64,000 nucleotides of DNA, taken from Trichomonas vaginalis G3. Taxonomy: Eukaryota > Parabasalia > Trichomonadida > Trichomonadidae. The notes below the pieces were generated by a model, which worked only from the letters and a program-made list of their open reading frames with translations, was not told where the DNA came from and ran no database searches. How positions within the stretch are numbered: position 1 is the first letter of the stretch; each line of letters starts with the position of its first letter. Below, in pieces: positions 36,556 through 47,499 of the stretch. Both the position numbers and the translations under genes were made by a program. The stretch spans positions 25,187,896-25,251,895 of the forward strand of contig NC_067206.1 in NCBI RefSeq assembly GCF_026262505.1, in the 5' to 3' direction.

Positions 36556-37289
36556 TCAATCGATAAAAATTTGAATAGTTTTGTAAGGAAAAATATTTTT
36601 GATGAATTATACTATACTAATGAATCTGGGCATTTGTTATTTTCGGTATAACTGTTTTTTGAAAATTTGATTTTGGTTAAAAATACTAACATATAAGAAT
36701 ACACCAAAATAATGTTTGAATTAAACCTTTTCCCCGAAAAAAAAATTCTAAAAACATTGATTTTAATAGACCTAACAAATAATAGATCATACATACTACT
36801 ACCATTTTAAGAATTATAAATTCTGATAGTGTTTAGAATATTTTGAATAATTATTCAAATTTTGAACAATAATTCAATTAATAAATACTGAATTAAAAAG
36901 TCATACATAGTTATTTTGTAGCTTTATGGATTCGGTATTATTTAATTATTTTTTATGTATATTCAATTTTTCAAGATTGAATTTTCTCGAAAATTCTGCT
37001 CTCAAAAAATGACAATAAGATTAGTATTTTTCATTAGAACGATCAATATTGATTATACACTTTTAGATTTCCATTTTATTTTTAAGATGCTATCGATTTA
37101 ATTTCATTAGAATATCAATGACAACTATCTCATTAATATGGTTCTTTTTCCTTTTTATAGAATTTTACCACCAATTGTTCAATTTTGATTAAATTAATAA
37201 ACTTGGAAAAGCAAAGCAGAAAAAAAATTAACAGATAGTATCATGATGAATTTATTTGACTTAAGATAAACAAACAAAGAAATATAAAA
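36556..37289. other. Intergenic, no gene seen
   Basis: Very AT-rich, with short fold-backs such as ATAATTATTCAAATTTTGAA / CAATAATTCAA. A 60-codon ORF at 36612-36794 is not convincing. Confidence 0.6.
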
Positions 37290-37856
37290 TCATTCAAATG
37301 TTAAATGCGCTCTGTTCTTAATAGCTAGTTGTGACTTTCTAATTATATTTGGGCCTTGTAATAGACTGGCAGGGAAATGTCGTGCAAACGGCTGTTTTCT
37401 CATTTCATTAACGGAATTGGCTTTATCAGCATGCTGCAATACTCTTTCAACTGTAATCTTTTGAAGGGATATTTCAGGAGTTACTTTAAATATGGGTTCT
37501 TTTTCAATTCCCATTGTTAATCTAAAAATTTGCTTATTGTTATTTTTCTTAGAGGATTGGTCATCTAAAAGTTCTTTCAATTCTTCCAACCCATTATTTT
37601 GTATTGGTGTAATTGGCTTGAAAATTTTTGGTCCAAAGATTGTTGAAAGAGGAGTAGTATAATCGGAATCTTCGTCGTTAACTGGTGTTTCTGGAAAATT
37701 GTTTATTCCCATTGAGAGAAAATCAATTGGTTGCTGTAAAAATAATTCTTGATTTTGAACCTTTCTCTTTTTAACAGTAGGTTGAATTGAAACGGAGTTT
37801 GCAAGAGGAATTGGTTCACGCACGTTCGTCGATCGACGTGCATGAATTACTCTCAT
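37290..37856 (-). CDS. Unknown, possibly nuclear, 188 aa
   Basis: MRVIHARRSTNVREP.. has an Arg-rich start, a KKRK patch at about 29-32 that could be a nuclear signal, and an otherwise polar, largely disordered chain. No family is recognised. Coding character is fair: long for an AT-rich random frame, with an ATG 25 bp from a 13-bp inverted repeat. Confidence 0.5.
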   Translation of the reverse strand: MRVIHARRSTNVREPIPLANSVSIQPTVKKRKVQNQELFLQQPIDFLSMGINNFPETPVNDEDSDYTTPLSTIFGPKIFKPITPIQNNGLEELKELLDDQSSKKNNNKQIFRLTMGIEKEPIFKVTPEISLQKITVERVLQHADKANSVNEMRKQPFARHFPASLLQGPNIIRKSQLAIKNRAHLTFE

Positions 37857-37880
37857 AAATCAATTTTCAAAAAATAATCT

Positions 37881-37919
37881 TGTCACTTTTTATTTCGTTT
37901 TTATGTATAAAAAGTGACA
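37881..37919. promoter_or_regulatory. 13-bp perfect inverted repeat with initiator-like arms
   Basis: TGTCACTTTTTAT (37881-37893) and its reverse complement (37907-37919) flank a 13-bp loop, 25 bp upstream of ATG 37856. Each arm contains TCACTTTT, the same word that directly precedes the start of the RPC5-like gene. It could be a promoter element or just a fold-back. Confidence 0.45.
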
Positions 37920-38025
37920 TTTTTATCCTTTTTTTATATTTCATTTTCTATATTGCAATTAAGTTTAACTATCTTAGTAGATAAAAATTAGTCATGTGAA
38001 TATGATTTTTAAAGATGATTTTAAA

Positions 38026-38239
38026 GGATCTTATTGAAAATATCTTCGATTGTATCACTTTCAGATGAAAATTATGAGCACATCTGGATGTAGTTCGCAT
38101 CCTTTGATTGTGTAAATGCTCTAATTAAATTAAGATCATTTTGCAGAAATTTTCGATTGTATCTCTATCTGATGAAAGGGATGAATGGATCTGGATATGG
38201 TTCGCATCATTTCTCTTCGTGAATGCTCTAATTATGTTA
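38026..38239 (-). pseudogene. Two tandem scraps of the DRG gene
   Basis: Bases about 38026-38138 and 38141-38239 are each diverged copies of DRG coding bases 38471-38583 (shared words include TCTTCGATTGTAT, GGTTCGCATC, TGTGTAAATGCTCT). Both keep the gene's orientation and lie just past its stop codon. Neither is open. Confidence 0.85.
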
Positions 38240-38337
38240 AAAAAATTGAGATAAATTTTTGAAAAATAAATATTATACATGTAGTTTAAATTTTATTCGA
38301 AATAATAAAGTTTATGATACTCTTCACCTTAATATTT

Positions 38338-39453
38338 TTAACCAGATAATACAAGAGTGACGGTATCTCCGTCCATCAGCTCGTGCCTAAGTCCAACCTG
38401 ACCAGGACTGTGCTTAACAGACTTACCAGACACCCAAGCGAGTTTGAATCTCTCTACAATTGATGTATGGATCTTATTGCAGAAATCTTCGATTGTATTT
38501 CTATCTGATGAAAGGACGAGTGGATCTGGATCTGGTTCGCATCCCTTTGGCTGTGTAAATACTCTGATTAAGTTAAGGTCTTTCCAAATTGCTTCGACTA
38601 GCTCTTTCAAGTTATAACCTGAGAAAGCGGAAACGCACATTGTGTGGTCACGCAAAGCAAGAGCAGCAGTGTATTCTGGCCAAAGCTGATCGCATTTGTT
38701 AATAACGTAGATGCATTTAATATAAACACGATTTCCTTCGAGAACATCGATTAAATCATCAATTGTAGCTACCTGGTCGAAGTGAACGACAGCGTGCTGG
38801 ATTCTGTATTGTGTTTTCATGATTTCTTCGACAAGTTCTGTAGTGATATATGGTTGTTCAACACTAGAAGTAATTGCGTATCCGTTTCTATCACGAATAT
38901 CAACACGGATCTTTGGTGGCTGCTTGTTTAATTTAATACCGTAGCCAGCAAGTTCTTTCTCAAGAATTTTAACAAGATCAAGTGATTTCATACCATCAAG
39001 AACCATGAGAATAAGGGAGCATGTTCTTGCAATAGAAATGACTTGTTTACCACGACCATAGCCGTCAGCAGCGCCTTCAAGAATACCTGGAAGATCGAGA
39101 ATCTGAATTTTAGCTCCGTTAATGTTGAGAATGCCAGGAACTGGTGTAAGTGTTGTGAATTCGTATGCAGCAACTTTAGATGATTGACCTGTGAGTGCAT
39201 TAAGAAGAGTTGATTTACCAACAGATGGGAAACCAAAAAGACCGATACGGGCATCACCGGATCTCTTAACTTCCCATCCTTGACCTGGGCCACCAGCTTT
39301 TCTTGTGGCAGCTTCAAGAATATCCCTTTTCATGCGAGCGAGACGAGCTTTGAGAAGACAGATGTGGTGCATTGTAGCTTTGTTGATCTGTGTTCTAGAT
39401 AACTCAAGCTCGATGGCATCAATCTTCTCCTGGATTTTCTTTGTTTCACTCAT
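38338..39453 (-). CDS. DRG-family GTP-binding protein, 371 aa
   Basis: DRG proteins are Obg-related GTPases tied to translation and ribosomes. Motifs: G1 GFPSVGKST (about residues 73-81), switch region TTLTPVPG, G3 DLPGILEGA (about 119-127), G4 NKCD (about 252-255), and the DRG-typical N-terminal helix-turn (TKKIQEKIDAIELELSRTQ). The end has a TGS domain (..LPLVLSS.. to ..HELMDGDTVTLVLSG). Length is usual for the family. DRG1 versus DRG2 cannot be fixed by eye. The frame is intact. Confidence 0.95.
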   Translation of the reverse strand: MSETKKIQEKIDAIELELSRTQINKATMHHICLLKARLARMKRDILEAATRKAGGPGQGWEVKRSGDARIGLFGFPSVGKSTLLNALTGQSSKVAAYEFTTLTPVPGILNINGAKIQILDLPGILEGAADGYGRGKQVISIARTCSLILMVLDGMKSLDLVKILEKELAGYGIKLNKQPPKIRVDIRDRNGYAITSSVEQPYITTELVEEIMKTQYRIQHAVVHFDQVATIDDLIDVLEGNRVYIKCIYVINKCDQLWPEYTAALALRDHTMCVSAFSGYNLKELVEAIWKDLNLIRVFTQPKGCEPDPDPLVLSSDRNTIEDFCNKIHTSIVERFKLAWVSGKSVKHSPGQVGLRHELMDGDTVTLVLSG

Positions 39454-39500
39454 TTTGGCTCTATAAAACGGTTTGACAAATCAAAGATCTGGGGATATTT

Positions 39501-39725
39501 TTATGCCCATCGAGAAAAAATTTCTTTTACTTTTGTGATTTGTTGAATGACGTTCAAGAATGATATTTGTTCCTTTATTTTCTTCTTCTTAGTGAGATGA
39601 TTGTTTGTCCTACGCCTTAGTTTCTTGATCTCGGACTTCTTAAACTGATTTGCATGACACAAATCATTTAATGGTTGAGTATTGATTTTCGAATATCTAA
39701 TCGATTTTGTTATTTTGAAATTCAT
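39501..39725 (-). CDS. Small basic ORF, doubtful
   Basis: A 74-codon ORF (MNFKITKSIRYSKINTQ..) with many Lys/Arg and a KKLRRRTNNHLTKKKK patch. It lies 48 bp upstream of the DRG start in the same direction. Composition alone would suit a small nucleic-acid-binding protein, but it may be chance. Confidence 0.25.
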   Translation of the reverse strand: MNFKITKSIRYSKINTQPLNDLCHANQFKKSEIKKLRRRTNNHLTKKKKIKEQISFLNVIQQITKVKEIFSRWA

Positions 39726-40321
39726 GATGTCATTCAAGCCTCTATTGAAATTGATTTATAATTTGCCCAAACTAATGATGTTTTAAAAAATTATGATACA
39801 TACAAGTTGATAGGATCATTGTTGTTTTTTTCCCAGATTTTATTAAAAGAAAAAATGTTCGCCTTTTGATTGAAAGCATTGTTTCACCACTTCATAAAAT
39901 GATTATTCTTATTCGAATTCAGTCTAGTGAAATTTTGAGAATGAATCAATGAATTTTCTGGTGTCTCTAAAATTCACTGAAGAAAATGCATCAAACGAAT
40001 ACTGTAGCAGGTCTTAAGAAGCCAAAACTTAGTGAAAATCAAGTAATAAACAAAGATATGAAAGAATATGGACTCAAAAGAAGTTAAATTGTTTTGCTGT
40101 AACCACCATTACGGAACAAAGCATTTGAGCTAACAGATCACTGATCAATTTTCGTCCAAAATTAAAATTATTGAAAAAGAGAATTTGGTGATTATTGTAA
40201 AGAAAACTAATATTTTTATGCATATTTCATTGTCGAAATATAATTTTATTTGAAAGTTGAATCCGTAGCAAATTTTCTATCGTAAATTTTCAATAATTTC
40301 TTTTGAAAACTCAATAAAAAA
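39726..40321. other. Intergenic, no gene seen
   Basis: AT-rich spacer between divergent genes, no repeat or ORF of note. Confidence 0.6.
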
Positions 40322-41458
40322 ATGGATCTTAAAGTGAATCACAATGATGATGACGAGCGTAATATTCCTGTATCAGAGGAGATAACAATGGTCCAAGAAG
40401 AAGAGGATATTTCAACTTTAAATCAAGAAAAATTAGCACGTTTTGCACTCATTAAGCAGTATATAGAAAAATTTGTTAACAATCAGTGTATTTGCTGTGA
40501 ACTTTTGTCGGAATTCAAATATGAGCCAGAGTATCAAAGTCTTCTTAACAATATTAACGAAGAATGCGTTTTATCAAACGTACATCAATTTTTAGAAGTT
40601 TTCGATAAGAATACTAAAGAAAACAATGCTTTAACAAAGTACTGGCATCTTCTTCTTGCCTTATTTATTCAACAAATTCCATTAAATGTCATTGAAGAGT
40701 ATGTTATTCCTTATTGCAATGAAAATTACAATAAACCAGGAGTAGGAAGGTTAATAATGGATTTAATGAATATAGATTGCATACCTTCCGATGTTATTGT
40801 TCCGATCGCATTTAAATTAAGCGGTATTGAATTTGTACAAGCATATATTACAATAACGTTCACATACCCACACGTTTTACTTAATATTCCTACTTTCTAC
40901 CAAAGATTGATCGAGATTGACGACCCAGAAATTTTAGTAGCCATTAGACGAAAGTTTACACCACAACAAATCGTGGAATACGGAACGCAGGAATTTGTTT
41001 TGAACAAATTAAGCGAAGAAAGATCGTGGCAAGCTCCTGGATTGAAATTCCTTCAATTCACAGCTCAAGACATTGGAAATTTTGATGAAATTGGATTGAA
41101 GATATTCGAGTTATCAGGTTCTTATAGAATATGGATCAAAGAAACGATGATAAATTATTTTCATCATTTCTTACATGATTTTAGCAATGAATTCCTTGCC
41201 ATTCTCGAGCACAATGGCTTCTTACCAATGATATTCGATTTAACTGAAGGAATTCTCACTCCTCAAAATTTAATCAAAACATTAGAGATTTTGACTTACT
41301 TTTTAGGGAGATTCAAAGACCATCTCATTAATCTGTACAGCGAACACATGGATATCCTTATTGACTACGCCACAAACTCGAATGACGAAGATGTCACCCG
41401 CCTTGCAGAAAATATACTGAAAATGATGGAAAGTATAACTGGTGAGTCATACATTTAA
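40322..41458 (+). CDS. Unknown all-helical (ARM/HEAT-like) protein, 378 aa
   Basis: After an acidic 45-residue lead (MDLKVNHNDDDERN..), the chain is a run of amphipathic helices with the spacing of ARM/HEAT repeats (..YWHLLLALFIQQIPLNVIEEYVI.. and ..LIKTLEILTYFLGRFKDHLI..). No specific family is recognised. The short upstream CTCAATAAAAAA before ATG could contain an initiator. Likely a protein-protein scaffold, by fold only. Confidence 0.65.
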   Translation: MDLKVNHNDDDERNIPVSEEITMVQEEEDISTLNQEKLARFALIKQYIEKFVNNQCICCELLSEFKYEPEYQSLLNNINEECVLSNVHQFLEVFDKNTKENNALTKYWHLLLALFIQQIPLNVIEEYVIPYCNENYNKPGVGRLIMDLMNIDCIPSDVIVPIAFKLSGIEFVQAYITITFTYPHVLLNIPTFYQRLIEIDDPEILVAIRRKFTPQQIVEYGTQEFVLNKLSEERSWQAPGLKFLQFTAQDIGNFDEIGLKIFELSGSYRIWIKETMINYFHHFLHDFSNEFLAILEHNGFLPMIFDLTEGILTPQNLIKTLEILTYFLGRFKDHLINLYSEHMDILIDYATNSNDEDVTRLAENILKMMESITGESYI

Positions 41459-41989
41459 ACGATTTTTTCTATTTTGTTTGATAATTAATAAAATATTATA
41501 TTATTCAAAAAAAAATCCAGTTTTAATAGTTTAATACTCATATTTTGTATAATGAAAATATATATTATTCTGCTAACTATTGAAATTGAAAGAATAAATT
41601 TGAAATTATATTAAATCACTTCCTTTTCATATGGGTATTTCTCTCATGCAAACCTTTTGATATAAATTGATACTATCTTCTAATAAATCAGAAATAAGGA
41701 TATTGTAAATAACATTTAATCCCAATTAATTAAAAATATAGATTAAATAACTGAAATCTAGTTGTTTTGAATTATTTCATGCCCAATGCAAATGAACTCA
41801 AACAATTCATAATGATAATTTATATTTAGCCCGGTCAAACAAGTATTTAAAATAATTTTTTGAGATGATTCAATGCGAGACAGAAATTAACGTCCTTCAA
41901 TGATTTACTCAATCTAAATATATTGCTATAATCTTCGTCAATTTTTTATCTTCATTGCGGACAACGACGATAGGTAAACAAAATTTTTG
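41459..41989. other. Intergenic, no gene seen
   Basis: AT-rich; nothing supported. Confidence 0.6.
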
Positions 41990-41999
41990 TCATTATTCC
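41990..41999 (+). promoter_or_regulatory. Initiator (Inr) element
   Basis: TCATTATTCC lies directly before ATG 42000. It fits the Trichomonas initiator TCA(+1)YTWYTCATTA closely, which would give a leader of only 8 nt. It supports the start chosen for the ankyrin gene. Confidence 0.65.
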
Positions 42000-44921
42000 A
42001 TGAAGGATGAAGATTACTTGGAACTACTTAACTTGAATAAAGATTATATTGACATCATGAAAACATTATATACATTAAATACTGTGGAAGAAGATGAGAT
42101 TAACAATCTTTTAAAAGACATCGAAAATAAATTGATCAGTACAAATATATTGGCACCATCAGTGATTTGTAAAATCATCTCAAAAGCATTACGTTACAAT
42201 AATTGTTGCATGAAATCATATTGGATTTTATTCAAAAAGATTGTTGAGCAATACAATTTATCAAAAATATCTGGGCTTTCAGGTATAATTCCCAATTTTG
42301 TTTGCAAAGAAGATGGAGCAATCATCAAAGGAAAATATTTTAATGATGACTCGGCATTGAACAAAATTTATGATTTTCTGTTTGAAAAAGGCACAATTTT
42401 TAGAGCAATTATGACTGATAATGTAAAATCATGCATTGCCATTTCCCAAATAGATGACTTTTGTACAAAGTATTCAATTAACTCAAAAAAATTATTTCCA
42501 TATTCAAGGTATAGTAATGTATATTCACTACTTGAAATATGTTGCTATTATGGGGCTGTTGATTGTTTTAAATATTTTAGAACAGAATTCAATTTACCAA
42601 TCACCGATTGCTGTCTTGCATTTTCATTTTTAAGCGGGAAACCAGATATATTGAATGAATGTTTAAAATACGAGCGGCCAGGTGAAAAATGTCTGAAATA
42701 TGCAATTGCTTCTCATAATATTGATTTTGTTACATTTTTATTGAATGAACACAAAATAATTTTATGGAACTTGTGTAAGTACGTAATTGAATTTAATAAT
42801 TTCCAAGCCTTCTTAGTTTATACTAATCGCTCAGATTCTATAGAAAAATGTTATAATGATTCACTACATTTTAATAGCCCTTCACTATGCCAATATATTC
42901 TTTCATTAGGAGTTGATATCAATGCTAAATTAGGATATAATGAAGAGACCGCATTGCACATTGCTTATAAAAAATGTCGTATGGAAATATTGGAATTCCT
43001 TATTTTACTTGGGGCTAACATCAATGCAAAACTCAAATACCATGGGGGAACAGTCCTTCATATGGCAGTTCAAGATAATAGAAAGGATAAAGTTGAGTTT
43101 TTTATTGCGCATGGAGCTGATATCGAATCGAAAGATGTACCAGATGGGAGAACATCACTTCATTTAGCAGTGCAAGACAATAACAAAGATATGATTGAAT
43201 TACTATTATTGCATGGTGCCAAAATCAATGCAAGAATTAAAGAATCATGGAAAACAGCTATTCACATAGCAGTACAAAATAATAGAAAGGATATCGTAGA
43301 ATTTTTGTTACAGCATGGTGCTAATATTAATTTTAGAGATTATGATAAGAAATCTGCTCTTCATATTGCAGTTGAAAACGATAATATCGAAATGGTTCAA
43401 TTTCTTATTTCAAATGGTGCTGATATTAGAGCTAAAAATATCGGTGGAGATGATTTGCTTCACGTTGCAATTCAGAATAATTCTGTAAAAACGGCAAAAT
43501 ATCTAATTTCAAAAGGAATTGATATTAATACAAGAGATGGTTTCGGTAAAAGAACACCGCTTCAACATGCTGTTTGGATCGAAAGTATAGAGCTAGTGGA
43601 ACTGTTGTTATCACTTGGTTCTGATATCAACGTAAATGAAGATGGTTTAACACTCCTTCATTTTGCTGCAATCACTAACAAAAATAAAGAAATCACAGAG
43701 ATTCTCATTCGGCATGGTTTGGATATAAATGCAAAATGTGAAAATGGAATGACTCCATTACTTGTTGCTACGAAAGTAAATAATACAGAAGTTTCTAAAG
43801 CTCTTATTCTTACTGGTGCGGATATCAATTCGAAAAATAGTCGCAATAATAAAACAGCTCTTCACTATTCTTCTGCAAATAATAATACAGAAATTGTTGA
43901 ACTCTTACTGACTGGTTATATTGATATCAATGCAAAAGATAGTAAAGAAATGACGGCACTTCTTTTTGCTGCACTTAATAAGAATGCCGAAATGGTAGAA
44001 CTTCTAGTATCACATGGTGCCGATATGTATGCGAGAAGGAAATATTTTGGAACTACTCCTCTTCATATTGCAGCCCAATTGAATGACATAAAAACAATAG
44101 AAACACTTATTTATCATGGAGTGGATATCAATTTTAAAGACTATTCAGAATTCACAGCACTTCATTATGCAGTAAAAATGTTTCATAAAGAATCGATGGA
44201 ATCCTTAATTTTGCATGGAGCAAATATCAATGTAAGAGACAATAAAGGAGAGAGTCCACTTCATTACACAATTGAGCAACGGAATAAAGATACACTTGAA
44301 TATCTTGTTTTGCATGGTGCAGATATAACTGCAAGAGACAATAAAGGGAAAACAGCCCTGCATTATTCTTCAAAGTGGTATGGAGGTATTAAAAATATGG
44401 AATTTCTTGTATTGCATGGAGCTGATATAACTGCAAAAGACAATAAAGGAAAAACTGCACTGCATTATTCAGCAAGTCGTAGCGATTCAAAAAGCAATTT
44501 TCTTATTTTGCATGGCGCTGATATCACTGCAAGAGACAATGAAGGGAAAACTGTGCTGCATTATGCAGCATGCCATTCTGAAAATAAAATAATGAATTAT
44601 CTTATTTTGCATGGTGTTGATATCAATGCAAGAGACAATGAAGGACTAACTGCACTGCATTATTCAGTACAGCCATGGGGAAATGAAGCTATGGAATTTC
44701 TTGTTTTGCATGGTGCTGATATAAATGCAAAAGACAGTAAAGGAAAAACCGCCCTACATTATGCAATAAGCAGAAGTGATTCAAAAAGTGACTTTCTTGT
44801 TTTGCATGGTGCTGATATCAATATTAAAGATAATGAAGGCAAGACTCCTTTATGCAATGCATCTAAAGATTATATGAAACATATTGGAAATCTCATGAAT
44901 TCACATAATATGTTGAATTAA
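42000..44921 (+). CDS. Ankyrin-repeat protein with N-terminal DUF3447-like region, 973 aa
   Basis: Residues about 1-280 are helical and Cys-rich, with the DUF3447-like pattern common in Trichomonas ankyrin proteins (..LLEICCYYGAVDCFKYF.., ..DFVTFLLNE..). Residues about 300-960 hold some 20 ankyrin repeats of 33 residues (TALHYAV..N..E..E.LI.HGADIN.KD). Repeats are diverged except near the end, where ITARDNKGKTALHYS units are alike. ATG 42000 (MKDEDYLEL) follows the initiator; the upstream frame begins with a TTG only. Binding partner unknown. Confidence 0.88.
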   Translation: MKDEDYLELLNLNKDYIDIMKTLYTLNTVEEDEINNLLKDIENKLISTNILAPSVICKIISKALRYNNCCMKSYWILFKKIVEQYNLSKISGLSGIIPNFVCKEDGAIIKGKYFNDDSALNKIYDFLFEKGTIFRAIMTDNVKSCIAISQIDDFCTKYSINSKKLFPYSRYSNVYSLLEICCYYGAVDCFKYFRTEFNLPITDCCLAFSFLSGKPDILNECLKYERPGEKCLKYAIASHNIDFVTFLLNEHKIILWNLCKYVIEFNNFQAFLVYTNRSDSIEKCYNDSLHFNSPSLCQYILSLGVDINAKLGYNEETALHIAYKKCRMEILEFLILLGANINAKLKYHGGTVLHMAVQDNRKDKVEFFIAHGADIESKDVPDGRTSLHLAVQDNNKDMIELLLLHGAKINARIKESWKTAIHIAVQNNRKDIVEFLLQHGANINFRDYDKKSALHIAVENDNIEMVQFLISNGADIRAKNIGGDDLLHVAIQNNSVKTAKYLISKGIDINTRDGFGKRTPLQHAVWIESIELVELLLSLGSDINVNEDGLTLLHFAAITNKNKEITEILIRHGLDINAKCENGMTPLLVATKVNNTEVSKALILTGADINSKNSRNNKTALHYSSANNNTEIVELLLTGYIDINAKDSKEMTALLFAALNKNAEMVELLVSHGADMYARRKYFGTTPLHIAAQLNDIKTIETLIYHGVDINFKDYSEFTALHYAVKMFHKESMESLILHGANINVRDNKGESPLHYTIEQRNKDTLEYLVLHGADITARDNKGKTALHYSSKWYGGIKNMEFLVLHGADITAKDNKGKTALHYSASRSDSKSNFLILHGADITARDNEGKTVLHYAACHSENKIMNYLILHGVDINARDNEGLTALHYSVQPWGNEAMEFLVLHGADINAKDSKGKTALHYAISRSDSKSDFLVLHGADINIKDNEGKTPLCNASKDYMKHIGNLMNSHNMLN

Positions 44922-45621
44922 AGTGTATTTTTATACAAATTGCTAATAAGTGAACCCATAAAAATTTAGTGCAAAATCTTAAAAACATATAAATATAAAT
45001 ACGTGATGATAAAAAAATTCTTTATATCATATTTGTCGAAGACATTCTATGATCAACAGAGGTATTATAATAGCAAAAAATAGAACTTAGTTATTGTATG
45101 TTCTATAGAAATACAAAAAAAATTTTCTATTGATACATGAATCATTATAATAATAAATGTAAAACTCAAAATTGAGGCGTTCAATTTGGTTGTTTTCTTC
45201 GAATGATGATGCATTATAGTAGCCTGACTCTGCATCAAGGAAACTATCGATTAATGAAAACTTAATGGTTTTGTTATGAACTGGATTTGCATCTATTTAA
45301 TATCGAATTTTTAGATAATGTGGTTATATATAATAATATTTAGGTTTGTATATGTAAATGTTCGGATTTTTCAGATAAATTATGGGTGCACTTATCACCT
45401 TCTGACATTCACTCAAATTTTTGACATCCAAACTTTATATCCACATTTTCAATGTTAAAAAAACTAATATTATTGATCGCGAAAAAGTTATTTATGACAT
45501 AGTGAACTCTCATATATAGTATCGAATTAAAATACCGTTTAATACGCTTATTCCAACAATAAGTATTGTTATTACAGATGTAAAAAAAATATTCATTTCA
45601 AATATCCTCAATTTTTGACTT
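44922..45621. other. Intergenic; no RPN2 5' exon found
   Basis: This 700-bp AT-rich stretch was searched for the missing N-terminal part of the RPN2 gene that follows. No such coding sequence was seen, and there is no Trichomonas-type intron end (ACTAACACACAG) before 45622. Confidence 0.6.
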
Positions 45622-47499
45622 TTGCAACTTTTTCATGAACTTGCAGAAAATGCACATCAAAAATATCGTGCCCAAGTTATCGACAATTTACCACCAGAGC
45701 TCAATATTGTTAAAGACATTTTAACACGCAAACTCCTTTTACAGAAATATTTAGATTTCCTCTTCCAGAAAAACAAAAATGATATTCATGTCCTTATTTC
45801 CCTTAAAGATTCACTTGATACAGCCCGCTCAATCATCCATACATCCGTAACTATTGCCTATTCTTACATGTACGCTGGAGTTGGCGATGATAATTTCTTC
45901 AGAGTCAATTTGAACTGGTTTATCACGACACGTAAGTGGGCTCAGTTCACAACCGCCGCTGCAGTCGGAGCCATCCATGTTGGCCACCTAGAAGACGCTC
46001 TAAAAGTTCTGACATCTTTTTTGGTCAAAGAAGCTCCCGAACATGTCACAGGCGGTGCCATTTATGCTCTTGGCCTCATCTATGTCAACTACAGATGGGA
46101 CAAAGCCATTCTCAACATTGTTACAGAGAAATTAGAATCATCCTCTCAGAAAACATCGTACGATCAGACCAACAAGCCTCTATATGTCATCCAGCATGGT
46201 GCATGTCTTGCTCTTGGCCTCATCTCCCTCGGCAGCCGCGATACTTCTCATTATAATTTATTATTAAAAGTTATAAGGGAAGATCATCCCGAACCAGGTG
46301 AAGCTGCCGGATACGCTCTTGGCATGGTCATGCTCGGCAGTGGCAGCCAGGAAACCATTGACGAGATGATCAGAATCTGCGAAAACACCGAACACGAGAA
46401 AATCATGCGAGGCATTGCGATGGGCCTTGGATTTGTCCTCTACGGATGCGGCGCCAGAGCAAACGACACTATCCAGCGAATGCTCGACAGCAGGCAGCCT
46501 CTCATGCGCGAAGGAGCTGCATGGATCATCGCACTCGCAAACATAGGAAATGCTTCAAATGACGCTTTGCAAAAACTTCTTAATATCGCTGTGAGTGATG
46601 TAAACGATAATGTTAGAAGAGCGGCTGTCATTGGCATTGGATTTGTTTTGTCTCGTCGTCCAAAGGAAGTTCCCTCAATGATCAACCTCTTGGCGCAGAG
46701 CTACCACGCACACGTGAGGGCAGGAGCGGCACTTGCAATCGGAATTTCATGCGCTGGAACAGGAAATTCAGAGGCAATTGAAGTGTTGAAACCGCTTTTG
46801 AACGATAACGAAGATGCTGTTACACAGAATGCTATGATAGCCATGGCCATGGTCTTGATGCAGCAGAGTGATGCGAGAGTCCCGTACGTCAAGGAGTTCA
46901 GGACATTCTTGAGACAGATGACATCGAGAAGGCGCCAGGAAATGCTTATTTTCGGTACTTGCTGCGCTTGGGGAATTTTAAACGCTGGAGGAAGAAATGT
47001 TGTCATTTCTTGCAACTCATTGCGTGGTGAGAACTCTGTATCTGCAACAGTGGGTCTTGCAATGTTCTGCAACCACTTCTTCTGGCATCCACTAGCTCTA
47101 ATGCTGCCTCTTTCATTCCATCCAACTTCAATAATCGGTTTGGATGAAAATTTGAATGTTGTAAACTGGAGAATGAGGTGTAATGCTCCTAAAGCTGATT
47201 TCGACTACCCACCTGACTTCCAGGAGGAGTCGAAGAAGCAAATGGCAATGCCTGTGAAGCTATCAATTTCTGGGCAACAGACTCAACAACAACAACAGTT
47301 TTTCGATGAATCAGATTCTGATAAAAGTGACGAAAAAAGTGACGAAGAAGGAGACAAGAACTGCCAGATCATCGAGAATATGAGTAGAGTAACACTGTCA
47401 CAGCTCCCGTATATCGATATAGAATACGAAAAGAGCTATACACCAATAATTGGCCATGTGACTCATGGATTTATCATGTTAAAGAAGAATACTAAATAA
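45622..47499 (+). pseudogene. RPN2: 26S proteasome subunit RPN2 (PSMD1), 5'-truncated
   Basis: RPN2 is a scaffold of the proteasome base. From ..LAENAHQKYRAQVIDNLPP onward the protein follows RPN2 through its toroid of PC repeats (GEAAGYALGMVMLGSGSQE, EKIMRGIAMGLGFVLYGCG, DDNVRRAA-like VNDNVRRAAVIGIGFVL, AHVRAGAALAIGISCAGTG) to a C-terminal beta domain. About the first 260 residues of a normal RPN2 are absent. The frame opens with TTG and no in-frame ATG comes until well inside the domain. So this is a truncated copy, or the 5' part was lost from the assembly. The C-terminus carries a short DESDSDKSDEKSDEEGDK acidic insert. Confidence 0.88.

Noticed and set aside
45936-47072. ORFs of 81-123 codons overlapping RPN2
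   Set aside because: Open only because the gene is locally G+C-richer; RPN2 frame is conserved.
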